Positions 49,501 through 58,598 of a DNA stretch of 64,000 bases are shown here, in pieces. Numbering within the stretch: position 1 is the first letter of the stretch; each line of letters starts with the position of its first letter. The position numbers and the translations under genes are program-made. This DNA comes from CAJCJE01 sp035948315 (lineage in GTDB: Bacteria > Actinomycetota > Actinomycetes > Mycobacteriales > Pseudonocardiaceae). The stretch lies in assembly GCA_035948315.1 (NCBI GenBank), contig DASZJG010000048.1, forward strand, positions 248,001 through 312,000, in the 5' to 3' direction. The notes under the pieces were generated by a model. That model did not search any database. It was not told where the DNA came from and saw only the letters and a program-made list of their open reading frames with translations.

Positions 49501-49537
49501 GCGGCACCTGCGACCGGGTCCCCGCCGCAGGTGCCGC
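49501..49537 (-). terminator. Hairpin terminator after the S53 peptidase gene
   Basis: Perfect 12-bp stem (GCGGCACCTGCG at 49501-49512 pairing with 49526-49537) with a 13-base loop, starting six bases past the peptidase stop codon. No U-tract. It clearly closes the peptidase transcript. Confidence 0.82.
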
Positions 49538-49542
49538 CCTGA

Positions 49543-51219
49543 TCAGCTGCTGAACGAGCCGGTCATGGTGATCAACATGCTGCCGAGGGTCACCGTGTGC
49601 CGACCGCCCGCCAGCTTGAGCAGCGTCGGTTCGATGTTGTAGCTGACCGCGCCGAGCGGGCTCGCGGTGAGCGTGGCGATCTTCGTGTTGTCGATGGAGA
49701 ACACGACCGGGTGCCCAGGCAGGAAACCGGATGCCAACAGATACGTGCTGCCGCCGCTGGGCACGTGCGAGCTGGTCAACTGGATGCCGTGCTGCAACCT
49801 GGCCAGTTGGTCGGCGGCCTGCCGCTGCGGCGAGTCACCCGGCCGCTGCGAGCGGACCGCGGCGACCAGCGCCGGCACGAACCGGCTCGCGTCCATCGTG
49901 CCCCAGCCCGAAGCCACATCGAATCCCTTCGCCGCCGTGAAACCGGGGACCTCGGTGCTCCCGTTGACGTAGTTGTCGTTGCCGGCAACCACATCCGCGA
50001 TACCCGCCTGCGCGCCGCGCGGGCCGAGCACGTCGTACAGCGCCTGGTTGACCGGCCCGACCGGACCGTGGTTGAGCTGCGCGGCCAGCGCGAGCACGCC
50101 CGCGAACAGCGGCGCGGCCTCGGACGTGCCGTCCTGCGCGTCCATGGTGATGTCCGGCACCGACCGCATCCCGCTGCCGGTCACTCCGGCGACGATGTTC
50201 TGGAACGCGGGCCGCGCGAACACCGACGAATAGCCGGCGCCCTCGGAGAACTTGGGCGAGTGCTGGCTGTGCCAGACCGGGTCCGGGCCGAGTTGCTTGC
50301 CGGTCTTCGGATCGATGTTCGGCACGCTCCCGCCCAGCGCGGTCACCCACGGCGAGTCGTCCCAGGCCGCCGTGTCCGGCGTGGTGGTCACCGAGCCGCA
50401 CTGCGAATTGGCGACCGGCAGGTTCTGCGTGACACCGCAGTCGCCGGTGGCCACCGCGACCGGAATGCCGGCGGCGGCAGCGGCCAGCTCACCGGGATTC
50501 TGCGCGGCGATCTCCGCATTGCCGTAGCTGTAGCTGCTTTCGCCGGTCCCGTCGCTGATCGACATCGAGTCGGCGAGGTGGTTGGTGCCGATGTACTCCA
50601 GCGCGCGCATGATCTCCGGCATGGCGACCTGACTCGCCGTGTCGTCGGTGACCTCACTGTCGGCGGGCGTCGCGGAGATCAGGATCTTCGCGTACGGCGC
50701 GATCAGGTGCGCCGAGATCACGTCCAGCTCCAACTCGCCCGCCCACGCGTCGCACGACCCGTAACTGCCCAGTGCGACCATGCCCGGCGGGCACTGCGCC
50801 GGCAGCGGACCACTGGGGAAGATCGTTTGGATCACCGGGTCCGGCAGCCCGTACGACGCGTCGAACTGGTGGACCGCGGCTGCGACATTCGGGTCGTCCC
50901 ACCCCTCGATCACCGCGACGGTGGTACCGGTGCCGTCCAGGCCCTTCCGCCATAAATCGCCGATGTGATAGTCGAGCAGATCCTGGGCGCCCGGCGCGTC
51001 CTTGGCATATTTCGGATAGTTGGCGGCGATGTTGGCGAGTACCGCATCGAGCACCTTCAGGTGTCCTGGATCCGTCGCCGGAAATGCCGGCGCCGCCTGC
51101 TGGCTCGCGGTGTTCGTGACCGTGCTCGGCGCGTCGCTCGCGGTCGCCCCGGTGATCAACGGCACGGCAAGCACGAGCGGTACAACGCCGAACAACAACG
51201 ACATGTGGCGATGGCGCAT
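49543..51219 (-). CDS. Secreted S53 (sedolisin-type) serine peptidase
   Basis: A 558-residue exported protease; ATG 51219 with AGGGGGTAGGA upstream and a signal ending near residue 28. A pro-region (about 45-100, DLLDYHIGDLWRKGLDGTG junction) precedes the catalytic domain. The Glu-Asp pair of sedolisins is in WAGELELDVISAH, the oxyanion region at VAVATGDCGV, and the Ser nucleophile in DGTSEAAPLFAG where sedolisins have GTSASAP. A calcium-type loop (DVASGWGTMDASRF) closes it. The last 100 residues are an extra beta domain. An acid-active endopeptidase is expected from family knowledge. Confidence 0.88.
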   Translation of the reverse strand: MRHRHMSLLFGVVPLVLAVPLITGATASDAPSTVTNTASQQAAPAFPATDPGHLKVLDAVLANIAANYPKYAKDAPGAQDLLDYHIGDLWRKGLDGTGTTVAVIEGWDDPNVAAAVHQFDASYGLPDPVIQTIFPSGPLPAQCPPGMVALGSYGSCDAWAGELELDVISAHLIAPYAKILISATPADSEVTDDTASQVAMPEIMRALEYIGTNHLADSMSISDGTGESSYSYGNAEIAAQNPGELAAAAAGIPVAVATGDCGVTQNLPVANSQCGSVTTTPDTAAWDDSPWVTALGGSVPNIDPKTGKQLGPDPVWHSQHSPKFSEGAGYSSVFARPAFQNIVAGVTGSGMRSVPDITMDAQDGTSEAAPLFAGVLALAAQLNHGPVGPVNQALYDVLGPRGAQAGIADVVAGNDNYVNGSTEVPGFTAAKGFDVASGWGTMDASRFVPALVAAVRSQRPGDSPQRQAADQLARLQHGIQLTSSHVPSGGSTYLLASGFLPGHPVVFSIDNTKIATLTASPLGAVSYNIEPTLLKLAGGRHTVTLGSMLITMTGSFSS

Positions 51220-51309
51220 TCCTACCCCCTTCTGACCTTCGTCGAATGTCGGTATTAAAGCGGACCCGAACATCCTTATGAAGAAACGAAAGTAGGGAAC
51301 GCCGATCGG

Positions 51310-51882
51310 TCAGCCGGGCGGTGTCGATGATCCGGAAATGGTCACGGTCTTGTAACCCATCACCAGAATCAGGACCCCGAGGATGCTCAACACGCTCCCG
51401 ATGGTCAGCGCGACGTATGCGCCCCAGCCCGTGGTCGGCGCCAGGTTGGCCTCGTAGCCGACCGACAGAATCCCGATCACGCCGAGCAGCGCGGCAGCGG
51501 CGAGCCTGGGTATCGGTCCCAGCATCGCCGGGTCGCTCAGGCTCACGTTGCCCGACACGCCCATCTGCGACACCGCCGCGCTCACGGCCTTGGCGCTGGC
51601 ACTGTCCGAGGCCGCACCAGTCCCGTTCGACCCGCTGGCCATCGCGGAGGCGACAACCTGCTGGGCAACCGGTTCGGTCAGCAAGGTGTTCAGCGCGACG
51701 TGCCGGCTGATCGCGGTCGAGATGTCCCCGGCCGTGCCATTGGCCTGTCGCTGATGCTGGATGACCTCCTCGATGGCCGCGGGTGACACCGCGTCGTTCT
51801 GCGTTGCGCTGGTTGCGCCGATCCCGGCGATCTCCTTGAAACGATCGGACGGATCCTTGTAGAGCAGCTCTGCGAGTCCCAT
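51310..51882 (-). CDS. Hypothetical protein with two C-terminal membrane helices
   Basis: A 190-residue protein, start supported by GGAAAGG. The first 120 residues are soluble and Ala/Ser-rich (AISRHVALNTLLTEPVAQQV); two hydrophobic helices follow (IPRLAAAALLGVIGILSVG and YVALTIGSVLSILGVLILVMG). It could be a holin-like or signalling membrane protein, but I do not recognise a family. It sits between the secreted peptidase and the CopD-like gene on the same strand, with 90 and 51 bp gaps. Confidence 0.72.
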   Translation of the reverse strand: MGLAELLYKDPSDRFKEIAGIGATSATQNDAVSPAAIEEVIQHQRQANGTAGDISTAISRHVALNTLLTEPVAQQVVASAMASGSNGTGAASDSASAKAVSAAVSQMGVSGNVSLSDPAMLGPIPRLAAAALLGVIGILSVGYEANLAPTTGWGAYVALTIGSVLSILGVLILVMGYKTVTISGSSTPPG

Positions 51883-51933
51883 GGCGCACGGCCTTTCCAG
51901 GTTTGCCTGAACATCGGTCGAGGCGAACCGACG

Positions 51934-53079
51934 TTACGCTGCGGCGCGTTGGGTGAGTACCAGACCGACCCGGTGGCTGGTGTAGAGCGAGCCGACCAAC
52001 GCCGCCACCAACAACAGTCCCAGCGCGAGAATGCCGCCGTCGATGGTCGGCTTGACCAGTTCGCCCGCCTGGGTGCGGGCCGAACCGGTGAGGAAGGGCA
52101 CGATCAGCAGGACGCACAGGCCCAGCAGTGCCTCCACGGTCACCACCACCGGGAAATGCCGGAGGGTGAGCGCGAAGCCGCGACGGTGATCGCCATCCGC
52201 CTGCACGCGCGCGATGCGCGGGGTGAGCACGAGCTGGTTGTAGCCGCCCGCCGACACCATGGTGATCACGATGACGAGCTTGGCCAGGAGGAACCGGCCG
52301 TAGGTCGTGCTGAACAACTCGCCGATGTTGCCGACGTGCCGCCAGGCCAGCCAGCTGCCGGAGGCGACCAGCACGCCGACCGCGGTCAGGGCCAGCGCGC
52401 TGAAGCGTTGCCAGGTCCGCGCCCAGCACAGGCCGGCGTGTTCGCCGAACAGCCTGCTCCGCGCGACGATCGCCAGGCAGCCGATGCCGCCCAGCCACGC
52501 GCCGCCGGCGAGCACGTGGGTCTGGGTGAGCCAGGTGTCGAGTTCGGCGTCGACGGTCTGGCCGGTGAACGTCGTCGGCACCGAGCTGATCAGCGACCCG
52601 AGCACGGCAAGCACGAGCGCCGTGACCGCGACGCGCACCGGCCGCTCCCGGACGAACAGGCTCAGCAACACCAGTGCCGCCAACAGGAACAGCGCGTTCT
52701 GCGCGAGGTACAGCGTGCCCGAGGCGACCCAGTCGCCCTTGGTGGCCGGCACGCTCAGGAACGACCAGATCCGTTGCGGCGCAAGGGCTTCGCCGAACGT
52801 GACGCCGTCCGTGCCCCGCGCCACCCGGGCGGCCAACTGGAAGTAGGCCGCGACCAGCAGCAGCGGGCCGCACCAGGCCAGGAACCGGCTGTACCGGTGT
52901 TGCGCGACCTGGCGGTCGCTCGGGTCGATGTCGGTGCGCAGTACCGGTCGCAGCACGAGCAGGTAGGTGAGCGCGCCGCCGATCACGGCGAAGAGGGCGA
53001 CGAAGTAGCCGACCTCGGAGCTCACGCGCCACCACGGCGGCAGGGTCGGCGGAGCTGCGGCTGACAGAATCCTGATCAC
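51934..53079 (-). CDS. CopD-family membrane protein
   Basis: A 381-residue protein with about eight membrane helices and the CopD pattern of loop His residues: LTQTHVLAGGAWLGGI and SWLAWRHVGNIGEL, then TTYGRFLLAKLVIVITMVS and YNQLVLTPRI. CopD proteins take part in copper import or distribution across the membrane. GTG 53079 is leaderless-looking. Directly upstream, overlapping the LacI stop, lies a sequence very like the DtxR/IdeR iron box. This suggests iron-dependent control of a copper-type transporter. It lacks a fused CopC domain. Confidence 0.9.
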   Translation of the reverse strand: MIRILSAAAPPTLPPWWRVSSEVGYFVALFAVIGGALTYLLVLRPVLRTDIDPSDRQVAQHRYSRFLAWCGPLLLVAAYFQLAARVARGTDGVTFGEALAPQRIWSFLSVPATKGDWVASGTLYLAQNALFLLAALVLLSLFVRERPVRVAVTALVLAVLGSLISSVPTTFTGQTVDAELDTWLTQTHVLAGGAWLGGIGCLAIVARSRLFGEHAGLCWARTWQRFSALALTAVGVLVASGSWLAWRHVGNIGELFSTTYGRFLLAKLVIVITMVSAGGYNQLVLTPRIARVQADGDHRRGFALTLRHFPVVVTVEALLGLCVLLIVPFLTGSARTQAGELVKPTIDGGILALGLLLVAALVGSLYTSHRVGLVLTQRAAA

Positions 53080-53086
53080 AAGTCAG

Positions 53087-53105
53087 TTAGGTTAGCCTTA
53101 GCTAA
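53087..53105. promoter_or_regulatory. Iron-box-like (DtxR/IdeR/DmdR) site before copD-like gene
   Basis: TTAGGTTAGCCTTAGCTAA matches the 19-bp consensus for actinobacterial iron regulators (TTAGGTTAG-S-CTAACCTAA) at 17 of 19 positions. It sits eight bases before the GTG start, over the likely -10 region, and includes the stop codon of the upstream LacI gene. Consensus is from established knowledge; binding is not shown. Confidence 0.72.
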
Positions 53106-54106
53106 CTTTGAACGCAACCACACGACTCGCGGAGCCGGAAGGTCGGCGGCAACACCCGCTGCTGCGGCGGGCCCTCGTCGCCGGCGATCCGCTTGACCAG
53201 CAGTTTCGCCGCCACATGGCCCATTTCCGGGATGGGCTGGGCCATCGCGGTGAGCCGGGGATTCATCAGGTCGGCCCACTCGAAGTCGTCGAAGGCGGCG
53301 ATCGCGATGTCGTCCGGGACGCGGAGACCGCGGTCGCGCAGCCCGCGCAGGGTGCCGACGGTCATCGCGTTGTTCGCCGGGACCACCGCGGTCGGCGGGT
53401 TCGGCAGGTCCAGCATGGCCGCGATCGCCTCGCGCGCGGGTTCGATCCGCGACGAACCGGATCGGACAAGTCGTCGGTCCGGCGGCAGGCCGGCACGTTG
53501 CAGGCCGAGCCGGTAGCCGGCCAGCCGTTCGGTCGTTGTGGACAGTCCGGCCTTGCCGCTGATGAAGCCGATCCTGGTGTGGCCGTGTTCGGCGAGGTGC
53601 GCCACCAGGCTCGCGGTCGACTCGACGTTCTCCACGCCGACCTCGTCGAACCGGTTGTCGGCGAAGCGGTCCACCAGCACCGCCGGCACGCCGCGCTCGG
53701 CGAGCAGGTCGAGGATCAGCTCGGGATGGGTCGACGCCGGCGCGAGCACCACGCCGTCGACCCGGCGGTCGAGCATGATCCGCACCTGGGTGGTCTCGTC
53801 GGCGGCGTTCTCGTGATTGTCGGTCAACAGCAGCGTGTATCCGTGCCGGCGCGCGGTTTTCTCGATCGAGGACACCAGCGGCGCGAAGAACGGATTGGAC
53901 AGGAACGACATCACGACACCGATCAGCATCGTGTTCCGCGTCGCCAACGCGCGCGCGACGCTGTTGGTCGTGTAGCCGGCCGCGGCGACCGCGTCGTGCA
54001 CCCGCTGTCGCAACTCCGGGCTGACCGGCCGGGTGTTGTTCAGGACATGGGAGACGGTCGTGACCGACACACCGGCCGCCGCGGCGACATCCCGCATCCG
54101 AACCAT
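53102..54106 (-). CDS. LacI-family repressor of the adjacent sugar transporter
   Basis: A 334-residue repressor. The helix-turn-helix MRDVAAAAGVSVTTVSHVLNN is followed by the hinge helix, and then a periplasmic-binding-protein-type core (ATRNTMLIGVVMSFLSNPFF; AVLVDRFADNRFDEVGVEN; AAFDDFEWADLMNPRLTAM). Start ATG 54106, or ATG 54097 three codons later. A promoter with -35 TTGCGA and -10 TATAAA lies 66-95 bases upstream, and the -35 falls in an operator palindrome, so it should repress itself and the divergent sugar ABC genes. The sugar ligand is not readable. Confidence 0.94.
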   Translation of the reverse strand: MVRMRDVAAAAGVSVTTVSHVLNNTRPVSPELRQRVHDAVAAAGYTTNSVARALATRNTMLIGVVMSFLSNPFFAPLVSSIEKTARRHGYTLLLTDNHENAADETTQVRIMLDRRVDGVVLAPASTHPELILDLLAERGVPAVLVDRFADNRFDEVGVENVESTASLVAHLAEHGHTRIGFISGKAGLSTTTERLAGYRLGLQRAGLPPDRRLVRSGSSRIEPAREAIAAMLDLPNPPTAVVPANNAMTVGTLRGLRDRGLRVPDDIAIAAFDDFEWADLMNPRLTAMAQPIPEMGHVAAKLLVKRIAGDEGPPQQRVLPPTFRLRESCGCVQS

Positions 54107-54171
54107 GATCGAATTCCAATCCGTTAAATTCACAGACATTCGCGCGGCACGAGGTACGTGCCTCGGTACTT

Positions 54172-54201
54172 TTTATAGCAATCCGTAATCCTCGGTCGCA
54201 A
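54172..54201 (-). promoter_or_regulatory. Promoter of the LacI gene
   Basis: On the minus strand, TTGCGA (54196-54201) and TATAAA (54172-54177) are separated by 18 bases, a good sigma-70-type arrangement. The -35 box overlaps the first operator palindrome. Confidence 0.65.
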
Positions 54202-54244
54202 CCGGTTGCGCGAGGCTCGCAACCGGTTGCCAAAGCGGTTGCGA
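54197..54244. promoter_or_regulatory. Tandem LacI operators (CAACCGGTTG type)
   Basis: Two perfect palindromes, CGCAACCGGTTGCG (54197-54210) and GCAACCGGTTGC (54219-54230), lie with centres 21 bp apart, two helical turns, and a further half-site GCGGTTGCGA follows at 54235-54244. The CAACCGGTTG core is the standard LacI/GalR half-site arrangement. They lie between the divergent LacI gene and the transporter genes and can repress both. Confidence 0.88.
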
Positions 54245-54291
54245 GCACCTACGGTCCTCCGCAAACACCGCCCGGACGAGGAGGTCCACCG

Positions 54292-55389
54292 ATGAGTGGA
54301 GTCGGGAAAACCGGAGTTTCGCGCCGATTGGCGGTTTCTGCCTGTGCCGCCGGCATGGCCATCGGGCTCATCGCGTTGAGTGCCTGTAGCGGCGGCGGCT
54401 CCGGAGGGTCGGCGAGCGGGACCAAGGTCGCGCTGATCCTGAAGGAGTTCACCAATCCGTACTGGATCTCCATGGAGAACAGCGCGAAGGCGGAGGCCAC
54501 GAAGCTCGGCGTCAGTCTGGACGTCACCGCGGGAAACTCCGACGACGACACGTCATCGCAGATCAACCAGATCGACCAGGCCATCGCGGCCGGTGACAAG
54601 GGCATCATCATCGCGCTCAACGGCGACGCCGTGAACAGCGCCCTGCAACAGGCCAAATCCGCAGGGCTCGTGGTGGTCGCGGTGGACACTCCGCCCATCC
54701 CGGCCAGCGCCGCGGACGTCACCTACGCCACGGACAACACGCAGGCCGGCACGTTGGACGGCAGGTGGATGGCGGCCAAACTCGGCGGGCACAGCGCGGA
54801 CATCGCCATGCTCGACGACCTCGCCAACCAGGTGATCACCGTGGACGTCGACCGCGATCACGGATTCCTCACCGGCATGGGCATTCCGGTCGGCAACCCC
54901 AACGTCAACGGCGCGGAACCCACGAGCGGGCACTACACCGGCGGCAAGGGTGGCAGCTACAGCATCGCCTGCCAGCAGCCGACCAACGGTTCGCAGACCG
55001 GCGGCCAGTCCGCCATGGAGACCTGCCTTTCCAAGGACCCCAACATCAATGTCGTCTACGCCATCAACGAACCCGCGGCGCAGGGCGCGGCACACGCGTT
55101 GAGCGCTGCAGGCAAATCGGGTGTCACCGTGGTCGCGATCGACGGCGGGTGCGGCAACCTGTCATTCGTCGCGAATGGACAGATAGGCGCGACGGCGGGC
55201 CAGTTCCCCGGCAAGATGGCCGTCGAAGGCGTGGACGCCATCGCGAACTTCGCCAAGAGCGGCAAGAAGCCGACCAACCAGGCCGGTCAGGACTTCTTCA
55301 ACACCGGCACCCAGCTCTACACCGACAGCGCGCAGCCGGGCGTGCCCAGCATCACCAGCGGCGCCGCGGCGAAGCTGTGTTGGGGCTGA
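54292..55389 (+). CDS. Sugar ABC transporter substrate-binding lipoprotein (FrcB/RbsB-like)
   Basis: A 365-residue lipoprotein; AGGAGG before ATG 54292, lipobox LSAC with acylated Cys32. The core has the periplasmic-binding protein I pattern (KVALILKEFTNPYWISMENS; IDQAIAAGDKGIIIALNG; VVAVDTPPIPASAADV; VVYAINEPAAQGAAHAL). It captures a sugar or polyol outside the cell for the permease and ATPase encoded next. Gene order (binding protein, permease, single-domain ATPase) is that of fructose-type FrcBCA systems. Controlled by the divergent LacI protein. Confidence 0.92.
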   Translation: MSGVGKTGVSRRLAVSACAAGMAIGLIALSACSGGGSGGSASGTKVALILKEFTNPYWISMENSAKAEATKLGVSLDVTAGNSDDDTSSQINQIDQAIAAGDKGIIIALNGDAVNSALQQAKSAGLVVVAVDTPPIPASAADVTYATDNTQAGTLDGRWMAAKLGGHSADIAMLDDLANQVITVDVDRDHGFLTGMGIPVGNPNVNGAEPTSGHYTGGKGGSYSIACQQPTNGSQTGGQSAMETCLSKDPNINVVYAINEPAAQGAAHALSAAGKSGVTVVAIDGGCGNLSFVANGQIGATAGQFPGKMAVEGVDAIANFAKSGKKPTNQAGQDFFNTGTQLYTDSAQPGVPSITSGAAAKLCWG

Positions 55390-55393
55390 TCGC

Positions 55394-56400
55394 GTGACCA
55401 CGACCGAGCCCACCACGACGGAGCTGCCCACGCGCAGGCGCGGCAGCCCGATCCAGGCGCTGCTGCACTCGCATCCCTCGCTCGGACCGCTGGTCGTGCT
55501 GATCCTCGCGGCCATCGTGTTCGACCTGATCAACAACAGGTTCCTCAACCCGACCAACCTGTCGATCATGCTGCAACAGGTCGCCGTGGTCGGCCTGCTC
55601 GCACTCGGCCAGACCGTGATCATCCTGACCGCCGGCATCGACCTCTCGGTCGGCGCGGCCATGATCCTGGTGCAGATGCTGATGGCCGAACTCGCGATCG
55701 CCGACGGCATGCCGACGGTTCTCGCGCTGCTCATCGGCCTGGTGGGGGCGTTGGCGACCGGGCTGGTCAACGGTCTGCTGGTGACCCGGTTCCGGGTGCC
55801 ACCCTTCATCGGCACGCTGGGCACGCTCGGCGTGTTCACCGCGATCGGCCTCAAGTACGCCAACGGGCAGACGCTCACCCCCAAGCCCGGCAGCCTACTG
55901 CTGTGGACCGGCCAGCCGATCGAGTTCGGCAGCTTCCACATCACCGTCGGCGTGCTGCTGATGATCCTGCTCTACCTGCTCCTGGGCTATGCGCTGGGCC
56001 GCACCGCGTGGGGCAAACACGTCTACGCGGTCGGCGATGACGCCGAGGCGGCCCGGCTCGCCGGCATCCGCACGGCGCGGCTGCTGCTGTCGGTCTACCT
56101 GGTCGCCGGTCTGGTCTACGGCATCGCCGCCTGGGTGCAGATCGGCCGGGTCGGCGACGCCAGCACCGACATCTCCTCCACGCTCAACCTGGACAGCATC
56201 ACCGCCGTCGTGATCGGCGGCGTGAGCCTGTTCGGCGGGCGCGGTCTGGTGCTGGGCACGCTGTTCGGCGCGCTGATCGTGCAGGTCTTCCAGAACGGCC
56301 TCGCCCTGGCCGGCGTGCAGGACCTCTACCAGCAGCTCGCGGAGGGCTTGCTGGTGATCGCCGCGGTCAGCCTCGACCGATGGATCAGGAAGGTGCGCAC

Positions 56401-56404
<4 letters not shown>
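55394..56404 (+). CDS. Sugar ABC transporter permease (FrcC/RbsC-like)
   Basis: A 336-residue membrane protein with eight to ten helices. The family signature is visible: GQTVIILTAGIDLSVGAAM, then NGLLVTRFRVPPFIGTLGT, YAVGDDAEAARLAGIRTARL, and SITAVVIGGVSLFGGRGLV. GTG 55394 starts five bases after the binding-protein stop. It forms the transport channel as a homodimer. The cytoplasmic coupling loop EAARLAGI should contact the ATPase. Confidence 0.94.
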
Positions 56405-57159
<755 letters not shown>

Positions 57160-57169
57160 CGACTGCGGT

Positions 57170-57499
57170 TCACCAGCGGAGGGGTTCCGTCGGCGCCCAG
57201 CCGGGTCGGGCGTGCAGACGTCGTTGCGCGCGGTCGAACCAGTGCTCCACGGCCGCGCGCGTGTCGTGGTCCTCGGCGTCGGCGTGCGCGTGCTCCCACA
57301 GGGCACGCAGGTTGGCCACCGCCGTCGGCGTGACGTGGCGGTCGTCGAGTTGTGCGCGGTAGTGCTCCCATGCCTCGATTCGCGTCGTGTCGACGGAGTG
57401 GCCGCTCATCAGCGCGAACTGGGCGTGAAAGACCTGCAGTGCGTTGCCCACGCCGTCCCAGAACCGAACGCCCGGGGCGGTGGTGCGGTTGGTCGCCAT
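57170..57499 (-). CDS. Hypothetical protein, helical
   Basis: A 109-residue protein; GAGAGGT precedes ATG 57499. The content is mostly amphipathic helix (VRFWDGVGNALQVFHAQFAL; VANLRALWEHAHADAEDHD). The Trp/His-rich helices could bind a ligand or another protein. It is convergent with the ABC transporter ATPase gene (10-bp gap). Family not recognised. Confidence 0.7.
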   Translation of the reverse strand: MATNRTTAPGVRFWDGVGNALQVFHAQFALMSGHSVDTTRIEAWEHYRAQLDDRHVTPTAVANLRALWEHAHADAEDHDTRAAVEHWFDRAQRRLHARPGWAPTEPLRW

Positions 57500-57582
57500 G
57501 CTCGAACCTCTCGTGCGTCGAGGGGCAGAAGACGTCGGGGAGGGTCGAGCCATCCGGCCCTCCCCGACGAGACATCGATCGG

Positions 57583-57807
57583 TCAGCGCAACACCAGGTC
57601 GCGGTTGGGCGCGAGCGATCGCACGGCAAGGCCGGCGATCGACAGGGTCAACCATCTCGGGTCGGGTCGGCCGGTCATCGTCAGGCTGACCACGATCATG
57701 ATCAGGACGATGGCCCAGGCATCTCGGGGGAGGGGTCCGCGCGCGAGAACCACCCCGGCGCACGGCTTTCGGACTGTATTACTCCCGCGTTGAGGAGTTA
57801 TACTCAT
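57583..57807 (-). CDS. Possible small membrane protein
   Basis: A 74-residue frame with one good hydrophobic helix (DAWAIVLIMIVVSLTMTG) and a second weaker one (RWLTLSIAGLAVRSLAP), ending at 57583, 83 bp upstream of the helical hypothetical gene on the same strand. No clear ribosome site at 57807; a later start is possible. Plausible but not certain. Confidence 0.42.
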   Translation of the reverse strand: MSITPQRGSNTVRKPCAGVVLARGPLPRDAWAIVLIMIVVSLTMTGRPDPRWLTLSIAGLAVRSLAPNRDLVLR

Positions 57808-57842
57808 CTGGATCTTTGCTCTCTACTAGGTTGCAGGATCAC

Positions 57843-57879
57843 GCGGCTCTCTGTGACAGCAGGGAGCCGCTTCTGTTTT
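57843..57879 (+). terminator. Hairpin with U-rich tail, terminator-like
   Basis: GCGGCTCTCTG (57843-57853) pairs with CAGGGAGCCGC (57860-57870) through 11 pairs including one G-U, with a 6-base loop, followed by TTCTGTTTT. This is one of the few hairpins here with a U-rich tail. No plus-strand gene ends nearby, so it could end a small RNA or a read-through transcript. Confidence 0.5.
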
Positions 57880-58355
57880 GGCGTCAGCGTTATACGCCCG
57901 AAACCCACTCTGGTGCCTTCGTCAGTATTTCCGCGACCGCAACGCGCCGGGCGGCCGACTTTGTTGGATGAGCGGTTGGCCAAACAGATTTTCGATCGGC
58001 CCAACCGATATGTGTGCATAAATTGTATGAGCAAACAGAAACCTCGTCGGTCACCCGGGTGAGTGACAACTGACGATGGCCTGAGTGTGAATCGCGCCGC
58101 TATTGTCCAGTTTACCCCGGCGACGTAACTCGGCTGGGTGACATCGCGCACGGTGTTCGGTAGGCGTCGTTCGAGTGCTCGAAAAAAGGTTCGCGCGAGT
58201 TCCGGATTGTTCGTTGCGCGGACAAGTGAAATCACATTTCGCGGTCATCCAGGTGGCCGAAAGTTGAATATTACTTCGTGGTTCCACTGGGGAGGGAGCC
58301 CCGATGGTCACGATGTGCTTACGTTCGGTTGCGTTCCGCAGTGATCGCAGTACAT

Positions 58356-58368
58356 TATTACGGTAATA
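58356..58368 (+). promoter_or_regulatory. Inverted repeat / promoter of the DUF397 gene
   Basis: TATTAC-G-GTAATA lies 25 bases before the DUF397 gene. The right half overlaps a TAATAT sequence suitable as a -10 box. It is likely the promoter and operator of the DUF397-XRE pair, whose XRE protein is the natural autoregulator. Confidence 0.5.
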
Positions 58369-58393
58369 TTCGACTCCAACGGGGGTGGCGGAG

Positions 58394-58597
58394 ATGGCCG
58401 AACAATCCGGACGTCATCAGCCTCGCGTCTGGCGCCGGGCGAGTTCCTGCAGCCCGGCGGGCGACAATTGCGTGGAAGTTCGACACCGCGTCGATGTGGT
58501 CGACGTCCGCGACAGCAAGGCGGTGTTCCAGATGATCACCGTCGGCGCCACGGCATGGCGGATGTGGCTGGATCGCCTCGCGGCGGACAATCACTGA
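58394..58597 (+). CDS. DUF397 domain protein
   Basis: A 67-residue protein with the DUF397 pattern: VWRRASSCSPAGDNCVEV, then VVDVRDSKAVFQMITVGATAW and WLDRL. ATG 58394 (GTG 58385 also possible). DUF397 proteins are encoded beside XRE-type regulators with a DUF5753 domain across actinomycetes and act as their partners, resembling a regulator/antagonist pair or toxin-antitoxin-like control of development. Here the XRE gene starts two bases after its stop. Confidence 0.88.
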   Translation: MAEQSGRHQPRVWRRASSCSPAGDNCVEVRHRVDVVDVRDSKAVFQMITVGATAWRMWLDRLAADNH

Positions 58598-58598
58598 T

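Larger units (their letters stand above)
57808..58393. other. AT-richer stretch without a convincing gene
   Basis: About 585 bp with base composition clearly lower in GC than the rest of the window. Reading frames here are short or have poor codon use. Structures seen: the hairpin at 57843-57870, a 12-bp palindrome TCACCCGGGTGA at 58051-58062, and an inverted repeat by the DUF397 gene. It may contain promoters, a small RNA or remnants of an insertion; I cannot decide. Confidence 0.55.

Noticed and set aside
57804..58235. 143-residue minus-strand frame in the AT-rich stretch
   Set aside because: Poor codon use, no domain pattern, and it crosses the hairpins; not reported as a gene.
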